Shown: positions 25,061 to 36,372, numbered from the stretch's first letter. The stretch is DNA of 64,000 nucleotides from Phyllostachys edulis (GCA_036346405.1 CM070561.1:25638215-25702214), one strand, 5' to 3'. Translations and numbers: made by a program. Notes: generated by a model not told the origin, from the letters alone.

Positions 25061-25511
25061 GAGCGATTTGGGAAAACTATAAATCTAAGTCTTACCCCGT
25101 AAGTATTTATAAATCGTGCCTTAGGCGGGCGTGGCATTCCAAAGGTTGCCACCACCTCGAGAACCGCTCAGCAGACGAGACTAAAGGAGTCGTTTGAAAT
25201 TCCCTAACTTGTCAGTTCAAGAAAATCAGGTTTGCTTTTACACCTCAAGCGAAATTACTTCCTTGGTTAGATCTTTTGACCAAAAAAATATTAATCGGAA
25301 GGTTTTTCTTCCGATCACCATACTCGATCACCTCGTGATCGTAGGAGTCATTCTGACTATTTGATAGTAAATGGCAGATCTTCTTGACCAAGCATATTTA
25401 TGGTCAAAGTAGTACACAAATGTCTAAGAGTTTTTCCTTGACTATCTCTCTCGACCCTCTCGTGGCCGTAAGACCATCTATAACTCCTTACTAAGTAAGT
25501 TGCTTTCACTT

Positions 25512-25527
25512 GAAGTGGGGGGCTAGA
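25512..25527 (+). other. Polypurine tract of the Tat gypsy element
   Basis: GAAGTGGGGGGCTAGA lies immediately before the 3' LTR start. Confidence 0.75.
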
Positions 25528-26250
25528 TGGCGAGGATCTAATAATCCTCATTTTAAATTTTATCTATAATTCTTATTATAAGTAAATATAACGTCATATG
25601 GTCACTGAGTATACCCTTAATTTTATAAGGAGGAGCCTACTAGGTGGTGCGTAAGTTATTCTCGACCACCCCCATAGTAAGTAATTCATACTCGACTACC
25701 ACATAGTCGTAAGTCTTGCTCGACTACCTTATGGTCGTAAGTTCTTCTCGACCAGGTCATACGACCACCTTATTGTCAATTAAACCTCTGACGAGTGGGT
25801 CCAATTGATTAAGGAATTCAAGCAGTCATCATCTGTTGTTATTACTCAAAGTAATAGCACGTAATGCTCCATTATCTCGATATATAGTCATCGGTGGCGT
25901 GGAGGAGTTAATACACGGTGATTCTGCCAACATCGCGTTCTGAGGATGTGATGGCGCCACTTCACCGGAAAGCGGACACTCCTTCACGGACTATATAAAG
26001 GCGACAATCGAGAGAAGGAAGAGCGTCGAATCGAGCCATCGGAAGACAAGCACTATCATCTGTAATAGTCTTAGTTTTTCCCTGGTTGTTGAGAATACAC
26101 TCAATACCATACACACGGGAGTAGGGTTATTATTCTCCGGAGAAGGCTGAACACATATAAAAATCCCGTGTCAATCTCTCTACGTGATTTCATTCTAGGA
26201 GACCCCGAATCAAACAATCTTTACGTAAGTTCGGTTCTAAAACACCGACA
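25528..26250 (+). repeat. 3' LTR of the Tat gypsy element
   Basis: 723 bp, TGGCGAGG to CACCGACA, followed by the target duplication AGGTC. Alignable end to end with the 5' LTR. Confidence 0.93.
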
Positions 26251-26255
26251 AGGTC

Positions 26256-26471
26256 ACACTACGTAGTCTACATTTCGCAACACGACCTAACCAAAATTAA
26301 TTAATTATAGCTAATTAATTAAAGCGTATTTAATAAAGCCTAATAAATTAGGATTATTCCATTACGGTTATTCAATTAGGTTTGTTTTAATTATGTCTAA
26401 CTAACTTCGACTAATTAATTACAGTTAATTAATTTGGCTAAAATAAATTGTGAGTAATTAGCACCAACTAA
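26256..26471. other. AT-rich flank between gypsy and CACTA
   Basis: Interior of the inverted-repeat element; full of TAATTA words, no gene. Confidence 0.5.
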
Positions 26472-27877
26472 CACTACGGAAGCCTCATCACGAGGCGGTT
26501 GAACCGTCATCACGAACAGTTTTGAGCGTCTATATTTGTTGATGCTGTGATAATGGCGGTTATCACGAGCGATTCAAAACCGTCGTGATCGCACTATCAC
26601 TGAGCGGTTTTGGTTGAAACCGTCTATGAAAACTATTATCACGAGCGGTTTTCATCAAAAACCGTCGTGATCGAGAATATCACCCACGGTTTAATTTACA
26701 AACCGTCTGTGATGACATTTTCACAGACGGTTCTTGTTCAGAACCGTTTGTGATGAGTTTTCAGAGATGGTTCATGTTTAGAACCGTCTGTGATAGCCTT
26801 TTCTGTAAAAAAAAACCGAAAACGGCTGCTAAAACTTCAGAGGCTGTTTTGAGGCCCTAAACGACCTTTTTTGGGGGTTTTCACTTTGTCTGGAGTCTCC
26901 TGAGCCTCGCGAATGAATTTGATTATGGATTTTCATATTGAACTTTTCGTTAGCTTTCCAGAGCCAAAGAGCGTCACAATCGAGTTAAGTATGCAAAAGT
27001 TATGGTGGTTTCTAGGACGGTCTGCGATCTACCATCTATATTTTGCCCAAACCAAATAACTCAACATAGAACTACACATGCACAGAGAGCCTCCAACAAT
27101 AAACCACAACATCACCCACATCACGGTAGCATCAACTCAATCCATTTCTGAGCACTAACACTAGCTCTTAGTAATCCACATCCTGAGCAAAGGGGAGTAG
27201 AGAGTGAGGTCGTGGGAGGCCGGGCGGCAAGTGGAGGAGGCCGAGGCGGCGAGGTCGTGGGAGGCCAGTGACAATGAGGCCGGGGCAAGGTGGAGGAGGC
27301 CAGGGGCGACGATTCGAAGGAGGCCGGGGGCGACGGTTCGGAGGAGGCCGGTGACGATGAGGCTGGGGCAAGTTGGAGGAGGCCGCGGGCGACAAGCTCG
27401 GGGACAGGCGCAAGGTGTGAGGAGGAGAAATGGTAGAGGAGGAGATGGAAGTATGAGGTGTGAGGAGGAGAGCGGTAGAGGAGAAATGGAGGTTATATAA
27501 GCGAGTTTGACTGACCCGCCCATTATGTTCAAATTTTCGTTTCCGCCCAACAATCGAGCGTTTTTGTTAGAACCGTCGTGATCGCACCTATCACAGACGG
27601 TTTTTAATAGAACCGTCTATGATCATTCCTGAGCGGTTCTAATTACAAGCCGCTGCGTGATTGAGATTATCACGAGCGGTTTGTGAATAGAACCGTGCAT
27701 GATAATTCCTGACGACTCTATTAATAAACCGTGCTGTGATAGTCACTATCATAGGCGGTTCTAAAAATACCATCTGTGATAAATTTGCGCCACCACGAGT
27801 CCAAACAAACCCGGCCAGGCGGTTCCAAAGGCAAATGCGTGATAAAGCGTCTAATATAACTTTGTTTTGTAGTAGTG
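26472..27877. mobile_element. Non-autonomous CACTA element
   Basis: 1406 bp. Left end CACTACGGAAG, right end TTTTGTAGTAGTG, flanked by the 3-bp duplication TAA (26469-26471 and 27878-27880). Both 300-bp subterminal regions are inverted repeats of CACAGACGGTT/AACCGTCTGTG type; several copies carry variants such as CACGAGCGG or CCGTCGTG. The centre has a GC-rich purine-skewed part (27200-27480), whose Pro/His/Arg-rich minus-strand frames I do not call as a gene. No transposase. Confidence 0.9.
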
Positions 27878-28352
27878 TAATTAATTACCACCACATAATT
27901 AGTAGTAGTTAGTTAGTAATTAATTATGACTAATTAGTTATGGTGTATTAATTACAACTATTTTAATTAAGTCAACTAATTATGACTTCTTAATTAAGCC
28001 TCGTTAATTATGACTAAATAATTAATAGTACTTAATGCAACCTAATTAATTACGAGTTAGAAATTTAGGACAAATAAATTGTGACTAATTTATTACGACG
28101 ATTAACTACCACTACATAGTTTGTATTAGAAAGTCATGATTAGTTAGTCATAATTAATTACTCATGATTTATTAGTTGGAATTAAAATTTGTAACTAAAA
28201 TAGTCGTATTTAATTAGCGTAATAATTTAATTGTAATTAATTGAAGCAATTAAATAGTATTAATTAATTAGTCAACTTAATTAGAAAGTCATTGTTAGTT
28301 AGTACATATTAATTAAAATAGTGGTGTTTAATTAACCCTAATTACTAGACAT
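27878..28352. other. TAATTAATTA-rich tract
   Basis: Low-complexity AT-rich DNA built from (C)TAATTA(ATTACGACT) words, continuing the tract at 26280-26460 that the CACTA element interrupts. No gene. Confidence 0.7.
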
Positions 28353-28880
28353 GGGAAATACCGCACCCCAAGGGTTAGGACGAGGGAATTACCGTGCCCC
28401 GGGGGTTAAGACGAGGTAAATCCGGCCCCCTAGGGTTAGGAGAGCGGAATCCGGCTCCTAAAAGCATGTACAATGGTGTAACGTCAGCTGTCTTTAAGTC
28501 TTGACACGTAGGACATGAGATAATGTGGAGGAGAAAGGGGGTGCATAGATAATTAGGTCGTCTCTCATGCAGTAGTCGACTATAATACGAGAAACAAAAC
28601 ATATTGTACATAGAGGAGCTGTCTATAGAGACATGTAAAGAGACAAACCATTGTACAAGCTGTCTTTAGTGCTGTCTATAGATGACATAGAGAGATACCA
28701 TAGACAACAGTTGTTTATACCATTGTACATGCCCTAAGGGCGCAGACAAGGCTATGTGTCATCCGCACAGTAAATCCGGTCCTCTGGAGCACGGACAAGG
28801 TACCATTTTTTGTCTTTGATGCGTTGGGTGGCTAGTTTTGTTATTTCACGGGACAACAACACTATTTTAGCAAAAAAAAA
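28353..28880. repeat. Right inverted arm, interrupted by a Tourist MITE
   Basis: Reverse complement of 12143-12424. The arm is split at its CCTTAGG site by the MITE at 28462-28734. It ends in GCTATTTTAGC-like sequence and an A-run (28872-28883). Confidence 0.75.
28462..28734. mobile_element. Tourist-like (PIF/Harbinger) MITE
   Basis: 273 bp with ends AAGCATGTACAATGG and CCATTGTACATGCCC and a 3-bp duplication TAA (28459-28461 and 28735-28737). The uninterrupted arm at 12143-12424 confirms the empty site. Internal words GCTGTCTTTA and TGTCTATAG are shared with the MITEs at 29185 and 29402. Confidence 0.92.
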
Positions 28881-28883
28881 AAA

Positions 28884-29184
28884 CCTCCAAAATTCACTTA
28901 GGCCATCTCCAACACATCAAAACTATCTCCACCACTATTCCACATCATCTAACAAAGATAGAAGAGATAATATTCTCCAATCCAAATTGTCTGCACGCTA
29001 TCCCACACACTCCAGATCACTTCTCTCTAATCTTTTATCCATTAAGACCCACAAGTCACTCAGTGCCCCTCTCTATGATCTCTCTCCAACGTCCAACCCT
29101 CTCTTTCCCTCAACCTTCCCCATATCCAACCCAATCACACCACCCTGTCCACCCTCACTTTCTCTCCCTCACATGCAATACTTA
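28884..29184. other. Pyrimidine-rich non-coding stretch with a Harbinger-like 5' end
   Basis: TTAGGCCATCTCCAACA at 28898 matches the usual start of a grass Tourist/Harbinger MITE. Its other end was not found, so it is probably truncated. The 136-codon plus-strand frame over this region is Ser/Pro/Leu-rich and not supported as a gene. Confidence 0.5.
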
Positions 29185-29789
29185 GGTCATATACAATGGG
29201 TTTATATCAGCTGTCTATAGCCTCTGCTACGTAGGATTTAAGCTGATATGGATGAAAGAGAATAAAGAGAGAGAAATGTGCTGTCTACAATCATGTAGCC
29301 GACTGTAGCACCAGAACCAAGAAAAGCATTAAAAGATAGTGTGTTGTTTACAATCCTGTAGCCGACTGTATCACCACAATCTATTGTATGAGCTGTCTTT
29401 ACAGCATGTACAATGGACTTATGTCAGCCGTCTATAATCATTGCCACGTAGGATTTTTGCTAACGTAGATGAAAGAGAATAAAAAGAGAGAAAGATGTTG
29501 TCTACAATTCTGTAGCCGTCTATAGCATAAGAAACAAGAAAAACATTAAAAAATTGTGTATTCTATAAAGACTGACTAAAAAACAGCGATCAAATGCAGT
29601 ATCATTGTATGAAATTTGTATTTAGTCTTGTCTCTGGTGATATAGAGAGTTGCTATAGACAGCCGTCTGTATCCTGTAGCCGTCTATACCATTGTATCCT
29701 GTAGCCGTCTATACTATTGTACGTGCCCTTAGTGTTGTCTACAGATGATATGAAGAGTTACTATAGATAGCAGCTATCTGTACATACCC
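29185..29789. mobile_element. Tourist-like MITE interrupted by a second Tourist MITE
   Basis: Starts GGTCATATACAATGG, ends GTACATACCC, flanked by TTA (29182-29184 and 29790-29792). Its interior aligns with the MITE at 28462 except for the insertion at 29402-29728; removing that joins GCTGTCTTTA to GTGTTGTCTA as in the 28462 copy. Confidence 0.88.
29402..29728. mobile_element. Tourist-like MITE nested in the 29185 element
   Basis: 327 bp, CAGCATGTACAATGG to CTATTGTACGTGCCC, with TTA at 29399-29401 and 29729-29731. Near its right end a 26-bp block (TGTAGCCGTCTATACCATTG-type) is tandemly duplicated. Confidence 0.88.
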
Positions 29790-29792
29790 TTA

Positions 29793-30678
29793 TGAAACTC
29801 CTATGGATCACCGATCTGGTCATAGTCATCCGTTACTTAAATTTGGCACCACGTTTTCATTTGGAGATCGTGTAGAGAATTGAGTGTATACGTGAATGTT
29901 TGCTAGTTGTCTTACCAACAAACACCCCAGACCCCACTCCCCAGCCAACGTGCTTCGATCTTCTCTAGCTCCGGTGAGCACGTCACCACGCAATAGTCGG
30001 CCACCTTAGAGCTTTCAATTCAAGAAATTGAACGCTTGCAATTTGACACCCCTAACTTTCAACATGAAAACAAATGTTACTTTCAATTCGAAATTTAACT
30101 TTCAACTTGATTCCAAAAACTTTTAGCTCAAAATTTACGAAGTTTCACTCAAACCCTTGACTTTCACTTGGGGATTATGCTCTCACACCTTCAATCTCAG
30201 AAACAGATCCTCTGTATTGAAAAGAAAAAAAAAAGCAGAGATCTAAAATTGCTACAGTATTGGCGCTAGTGCTCGGATGCGATTCCCGGTGTTGCTTTGT
30301 GAAGGTTTTGGGGGAGGTCTTGGAAAGAATTCCTGGGGAGGCCTCACGTGAGGCCCCTCCCGACCCCTAGATCAGGGGAGAGATGGATGGAGATGGGGAG
30401 GGGCCTCCCCTGAGGCCCTCCCCCATAGAATTTATTTTCGAGGGTGCCCGGTGTCTGCTACGTACGCTCGGATCCGATTCAGCGACGACAATAATCGGTG
30501 GGGGCAAACAAATAGACTGAAGATGCATCCAGTGGCTCCAGTTTGTTCTATTGCGCATTTGACAGCTCGGAGGTGTGTCCACTGCTAAAGGAAGCTGCGG
30601 ATATCCGCAGGTTAGCCTTTTCATAAAGAATTTAGGCGCCTTTTGCCTTCGGGTTGAGCTTGTCCGATTGTCCGCCAC
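29793..30678. other. Non-coding stretch with a CACGTG-centred palindrome
   Basis: No gene recognised. At 30336-30361 a near-perfect inverted repeat centres on CACGTG (GGGGAGGCCTCACGTGAGG and on), and a related GC-rich hairpin follows at 30397-30424. The words TCGGATGCGATTC and TCGGATCCGATTC flank them. Confidence 0.5.
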
Positions 30679-30975
30679 GGGACTGTTTAGTTCATGGTCC
30701 TAATAAACTAAGCCATAAATTGGTATAATCAAAAATTGGCTAAAACTAAAATTTGGTAAAATGAACGTTGTTTGGATTACGGCCAAACCAAATTTTGACG
30801 TCACCAAAATTCTGGTGAACGATTTTCTCACTCTTGGATTGCATGTGTGACATTATATTTCGTTGGTATTACCAAATTTTGTTGGCATACGAAATATTAG
30901 TAGCAAACCAAACGATAATCAATTTTCATTGACATTATCAAATTTTTGATTTGGTTCACTATCTGAATAGTGTTT
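30679..30975. mobile_element. Harbinger-like MITE, right end decayed
   Basis: Starts GGGACTGTTTAG and matches, in reverse complement, the complete copy at 41496-41802 over most of its length (GGTATTACCAAATTTTGTTGG, ACGAAATATTAGTAGCAAACC-like words). The last 20 bp do not match. Confidence 0.75.
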
Positions 30976-31015
30976 TTGCTAGGAGGCGAACACTGATCTG
31001 CAACAACTAAATATG

Positions 31016-32296
31016 CAGGGGCAGACCCAGCTATAGGGCAAAAGTGGGCGGCCGAGAAATAGCCATGCTGGCGTAACCCCCTTCCTTCACGGACGCCGTG
31101 GCCGAGGCATGGCCGTGAGCGAACGACAAGCAACGACGCGGCGATGAGGAGGAGGGCCTAGTTCAATGACGACCACGGATCCGGAGGGCAGGGCTGACCA
31201 GTGGAGAGGCCGGGGCGAGATAGAGGCAGGCGCTAGCCGAGGAGGCAGACCCAGGCTGCGGTGGTCGGCCGGCGGGCCTTGTGTTGGAGGTGGCCAAGCA
31301 CCGCAGACACAGGCCGAGCGAGCACACAGCGATCCGATGGCGGCAGCGGCCGAAGAAGCCTAATGGCGCCATGGCTTCGGCCAAGAACCATGGAGTTTTA
31401 CTCTAGAGAGAGAGAGAGATAAAGAGAAGCATTGGGGGAAGAAACGGGAACAAGAAACCAAATGGTTGGGCGCGTGGTGTCGTGGTCGTGGTGGGCTCCA
31501 GCCACTTGCAGTTGCAGTGAGTTGGTGTCTTGGTGAATGACCGAATGGTGAGTGGTGATTGGTGAGTATTGTGTGAGGCCAGGTGCAGAAGTCTAATGCT
31601 TTCTCTTTAAGGATTTCAGCCTGGTTAATGGTTAGGAGAGAACAAAATCCATTCTGCCATGTGGAAAACAAGAAAAGTCCTATGAGGCTCTGAGGTTCTG
31701 CTTGACTTCAAAAAATATGCTTTGAACAAAGTACTCCTGTTAAATCGGGATGGCTCCTGAAAATGTCAAGTCCAAGTCCAAAGGCAAGAGTAATAATTGG
31801 TTGATTTGGTTCCAGTGATTTATCATTTATATTATGGTATTGTTCAAGAATACTATTGGATTGTGATTGGTTGATTACTTGATTTGCTAGATTTGAAGAG
31901 CTATTTTACGCTGGTGCTCTGCTCCTAGGCCGGCAGGGGCGGCGTCCGGCGGCTAGCACAGGTGTCCCCTTCCTTTGATTTGTTTTTTTAGGATTTATAC
32001 TAAGCAATCATCCTAAATCATGATCACAATTTCATAAGAACCATGAAAAGATATACATGTTGTCATGGAGACATGGAGTAATATGAGTGCTTAATGCGTC
32101 TTGGTTATTTACGCATTCCAAAAGTATTCATTTTATTAGTTCATTGAGCACTTATTCTCTAAAAAGAGTTTAGTTGAACAAAAGTTCAACATAATGCGTC
32201 AAACCATCGAGCGAGGACTGAACGACCAAACTCTAGCGGTGCGTGGCGAGAAAGCGACACCGCCATACCTAAGATTTAATCCTGGGTCCGCCACTG
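31016..32296. mobile_element. Non-autonomous hAT-type element
   Basis: 1281 bp with inverted ends CAGGGGCAGACCCAG and CTGGGTCCGCCACTG, flanked by 8-bp duplications TAAATATG (31008-31015) and TAAATGTG (32297-32304), one mismatch. The left third is GC-rich with arbitrary open frames on both strands; the rest is AT-rich. No transposase seen. Confidence 0.85.
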
Positions 32297-32304
32297 TAAA
32301 TGTG

Positions 32305-33010
32305 TACTGTATTTTAAAAACACTGTAGCAGACTAGCAGTAGATCTCGACCTTCTCTTTCCAATTGAACGGTGCAGAACGCTTCTAATGTCATGCTATTA
32401 TAGATCCACTACTTCAACGCAGATTTTACAGAAATAAGAACAAGCCTAATAACAATCCATTGACATGGCAAAACGCTACTGTGCGGAGGTGGGTCGCAAG
32501 GCACAAATCCAACAGCATCGTGGTGATGGGGCCCACCTTTCCTTTGCCCTTTTCTCTCAGGCAGGTGGGTCCTGTATAATATATTTGCGTCAGCATTTTT
32601 CCGCGCCAGTATATACCAGTGACCGATGGTGCGACTTGAAGCCTGACGGCACGAAAGTGAAAGCTCGTAATTAAGCAGCGCATTCGTTCAAGAGTCTTGA
32701 TAGACATATATAACGAATGTACCAAAATCACCCTACTAAGATATTTTGATACGTAGATCGATCAAACAAATCAATGCGATTATGCGAATCTGTGATGACG
32801 TCTGAGGTTTTGGCTAGTAGTCAGCTTTTGAGCCTTACGACTTACGAGAAGCACCCTATTCGGCCACGTGAAATTAAAAAAAATGAGGGACTCCTACTCA
32901 TGAATTATGAATCACGATAGATATCTATTGGCGAATGATACGTGGATATGGAATAATATATGCATGTTTCACGAAAAAAACACACACCTATATATACACA
33001 ATAGCGCTAT
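32305..33010. other. Non-coding stretch
   Basis: No gene or recognisable element. Short frames at 32426-32731 (minus) and 32465-32674 (plus) overlap and look like chance. Confidence 0.5.
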
Positions 33011-33374
33011 TCAGCGCTCGTACACTGAATAGCTATTCTATGCGTAGGCTGCTGCTAGTGCCGTGCTATACGAGACCTGGCAGTCCACGCCTCCCTCGCG
33101 CTATACGTGTGCGCTGGCACCCACGCCGCTCGTTCGAGATCGGCAGTAAAACACACGGGTGCGTGTTACGATCGGCGGTAAAATTCTAGGTGTCGCCCAA
33201 TATGTCGGACCCCAAATTTGGAATTTGGAATTCACTGTGTCAAACTGTGCTATTCCCTGGATCAGTAGATAGCACACAGATATATTCTTGGACCATTCCC
33301 ATAACCATGTAAGCTCAAAGCAGACCTACGGTCAAGTCCATAGTTACGACAATACTTGGTCGAAAAAGAAAATC

Positions 33375-33835
33375 TGGAGAGGTCTTGAAGAGGTCCTGAA
33401 GGTCCTAGAGAGGTTCTGAAGAAGTCCTAAGGAGGTCTTGGAGTTGTCCCTAGGAGATCCTAGGGAGGTCTTGTAGAAATCCTAAAGGTCCCAGAGAGGT
33501 CCTCAAGAAGTCCTGACGAGGTCCTGGAGTTGTCCCGAGGAGATCCTGGGGATGTCTTGAAGAGGTCCTGAGGAAGTCCTGTAGTGGTCTCGTGGAGGCC
33601 CTGAAGTGGTCCTGAAGAGGTCGAGGGAGGTCCTGAAGGGAGGTCCCGAGGAGGTCCGGGAAGGAGATCCTGAGGAGGCCCTGGAGGGAGGTCTTGAGGA
33701 GTGGTCTTGGAGAGGTTCTGAGGAGTGGTCCTAGAGAGGTTCCGAGGAGATCCTAGGGAGTGGTCCTGGAGAGGTTCCAGGAGGTCCTGAGGAGTAGTCC
33801 CGGGGAGGTTCCAAGGAGGTCCTGAGAATCACACC
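33375..33835. repeat. Degenerate GAGGTCCTGA minisatellite
   Basis: About 30 imperfect copies of a 12-16 bp unit GAGGTCCTGAGGA inside the solo LTR. Confidence 0.8.
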
Positions 33836-35689
33836 TGGTCGTAGGTGGTATGACTACACTCAGAGTAGACCGTGTTCGGAGTGAATAGTGCTCGTAGGGA
33901 CAGTGCTCATATGAACAATTGAGCAATACAAGCCTGCAACATAACATATATAACATATCAGGTCATGCGGCCAATTGTTTTACAAAAGAGCCACGAAACA
34001 GAAATCTTACAAAAGTCAGAGTACAGAAACAAAGATAAGTGCGGAAGCAAAACAAGTCGTAGTGGATCCATTCACTCTGCCCATAGGCAAGCGACTGGGG
34101 TCTCGACCTAAGCTTCATCATCTTCACCATCTTCTGGTGCAACCTCCGAGTGGTAGTGGTAGTAGTAGGGGTCTTGATCGCATGTGTCTGAAAGATTATA
34201 TTGGACGAGCCTGAGTACACAACCGTACTCGCGAGCCAACACACAATGCAGTCGTATAGATACAGGGCTAGTTAAGGGAAGTTTTAGAGTTCTTTTATTT
34301 GCACAAAGCCAAGTTTGAACTAGATAAGTAGTAGAAAATCCTGAGACTTAGCATTTTTAACAATTTGTTTTCTTAAATGAATTTTCATTTGTAAAGTACT
34401 AGTAGAGGTCCCACCTCCTATACCATTGAGTGGCTCCATCCATCATATGCTCGGGCTATCCCGTATTTACCACTAGTCCCCGACCAGGCTTTCTCAAATC
34501 CCTAGGGTCCCACCCCATCCTTCCTTTTCATCACAAATGATTTTGTAAAAATGAAAGTTATATCGAGCAAGTTCTCAGCACCACTCTTGACCGTGAGCAC
34601 GACTATCTAGATAGTTTTCTTACTCTGCAGAGTTCGCACACTTTACCCACAAGAGGTAATCGTCATGATATATACACACGTTTCCTTAGACATGTGAATC
34701 AAGGGGAGATTACCACAAGACCTTTACAATGCTCAACCTCGGCGCCTCCATCCGCTACACTAAGGTTTCCACATACTGAGCCACGCTCCCAGAGGCCCTC
34801 TTGTCGTCGCGGTTCTCATAACCGTTCTCCCCGACTATCCACCGCATTCAACCCAGCGAGATCCACGCAAAGCGAAACAAATTAGTTGGCCAGGTTGTAC
34901 CCATTATAGACTTGTGGTTGCACTATTTTTGTATGAGAGGTCATTCCAAGATTCGGTCCTTAATTGACTCGGGTGGTACATCCACATACCAACCTTCTCT
35001 CGTGCCCCCGGCACCAGCCATTCTTTCCAGCCACCCAAGTCAAAAACGGTTTTTCAGGTTTTTCCTTTGTTTTGAAAATATTCTTTAGTCCAACATACCA
35101 GCTAGGCTCCCAACCTCGACTGCCCCAAATCACTTCAAAGAGTTTTTAACGATTGTGGTCGGGCAATTTAATGCCCGCATGACATTGTATCTAAGCAAGG
35201 TTAAGCATGACACCTAGATACAGACTTATCAACTAGTAAGTTAACCATTAAATCTAGGGTGACAAAGGATAATGTCCAAGTTCAAGGATGAGAAGTTTAT
35301 ACACAATTGTTGTTAAGGCATTAACTATGAGCTAGACTAATATAGTTGGATAAAACATAGCAATGCAATTTCATAATTTAAAGCAACATAATTTGCAAAA
35401 GGTAGGTGCAATATGATCAAACTGATGACTCGCCTTGGTCGGGGTTTTGCTGATCTTGTCCTGGTTCAATTAGAGGATCTTCGGTTGCTTCGGCTTCTAT
35501 ATACGCAAGAATAACTAGAAGTCAAATAAACCCCGAGAAACTCAATTTGAAATCAACAATCAAATGAACTCTAATAAGTCCAAATACATTCAATGAAAGG
35601 AAACACCCATATCTGACGACAATTTGAAGAGTCTCAGAGCAAGGGTCTTAGACTAGGTTGGCCAAAGGTATAGACGAGTATGGTCAAAA

Positions 35690-35895
35690 CACAGTGGTTG
35701 AGCTGTGTGCTTAAAGCACCATGGTCGAACCATAGTGGTCGATCGAGTGATCAAAACTCAGGGGTTGAACTGAGTGGTCGAAACACAGTGGTCGAATGGT
35801 GTGGTCGAACCACAGTAGTCGAATGAGTAATCGAAACTTAGTGGTTGGACTAAGTTGTCGAAACATAGTGGTTGAACCACAGTGGTCGAACTGTG
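35690..35895. repeat. GTGGTCGAA repeat block with inverted words
   Basis: Repeats of CACAGTGGTCGAAC spaced about 15-20 bp, alternating with complementary CTGTG/CACAG and GGTT/AACC words that could form small hairpins. Confidence 0.7.
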
Positions 35896-36372
35896 TGGTC
35901 GTGGAGGTGCTATGACCAGGGGAGGTCATGGAAGTGCTATGACCTGGGGAGGTCGCGGAGGTGTTACGACCAGGGGGGGTCGTGGAGGTGCTATGACCAG
36001 GGGAGGTCATGGAAGTGCTATGACCTGGGGAGGTCACAGAGGTGTTACGACTAGGGGAAGGTCGTGAAGGTGTTATGACCAGGGGAGGTCATGGAAGTGC
36101 TATGACCTGGGGAGGTCGTGGAAATGTTACGACCAGGGGAGGTCGTGGAGGTGTTACGACCATGGGGAAGTCGTGGAGGTATTGTGACCTGGGAAGGTCC
36201 TGAACATGTTACGACCCGGAGAGGTCGTGGAGGTGTTACAACCATGGAGAGGTCGTGGAGGTATTACGACCTAGGGGAGGTCGCGGAAGTGTTACGACCT
36301 AGGGGAGGTCGTGGAAGTGTTACGACCTAGGGAGGTCATGGAGGTGTTACGACCAGGGGGAGGTCGTGGAAG
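35895..36372. repeat. 27-bp minisatellite, about 17 units, each with hairpin ends
   Basis: Unit GGTCGTGGAGGTGTTACGAC plus CAGGGGA; the ends GGTCGT and ACGACC are complementary, so every unit is a small inverted repeat. The period is a multiple of three, which opens long 9-residue-periodic frames on both strands; these are not genes. Similar hairpins (GTCGAAGAAATCTTCGAC at 36378) continue to about 36600. Confidence 0.88.

Larger units (their letters stand above)
13291..26250 (+). mobile_element. Complete Tat-lineage Ty3/gypsy retrotransposon (coding parts decayed)
   Basis: A 12.96-kb element with two LTRs (13291-14025 and 25528-26250), a primer-binding site, a polypurine tract and a perfect 5-bp target duplication AGGTC at 13286-13290 and 26251-26255. 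Order: LTR, gag, protease, reverse transcriptase, RNase H, integrase, long spacer with an antisense gene, LTR. The YFDGSLTL-type RNase H and the antisense gene place it in the Tat lineage (RIRE2/Grande relatives). All frames are broken by stops and many small indels, so it is non-autonomous as written. Confidence 0.93.
12143..28883. mobile_element. Large inverted-repeat element split by later insertions
   Basis: The block 12143-12424 recurs in reverse complement at 28353-28880 once the Tourist MITE at 28462-28734 is removed. Shared landmarks, outside to inside: GGCTAAAATAG, GTGTTGTTG-like, GTGAAATAACAAAA, CGCATCAAAG, GAGGACAGGATTTAC, GGGCCGGATTTACCTCGTC, GGGGTGCGGTATTTCCC. After subtracting the gypsy and CACTA insertions about 1.5 kb of AT-rich DNA lies between the arms, giving an original element near 2.2 kb. 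No transposase is visible. MULE or foldback type is possible; a clear target duplication was not seen. Confidence 0.6.

Noticed and set aside
35711..36330. Long repetitive reading frames over the 27-bp minisatellite
   Set aside because: The period is a multiple of three, so several frames stay open on both strands. The text is a 9-residue repeat inside an LTR.
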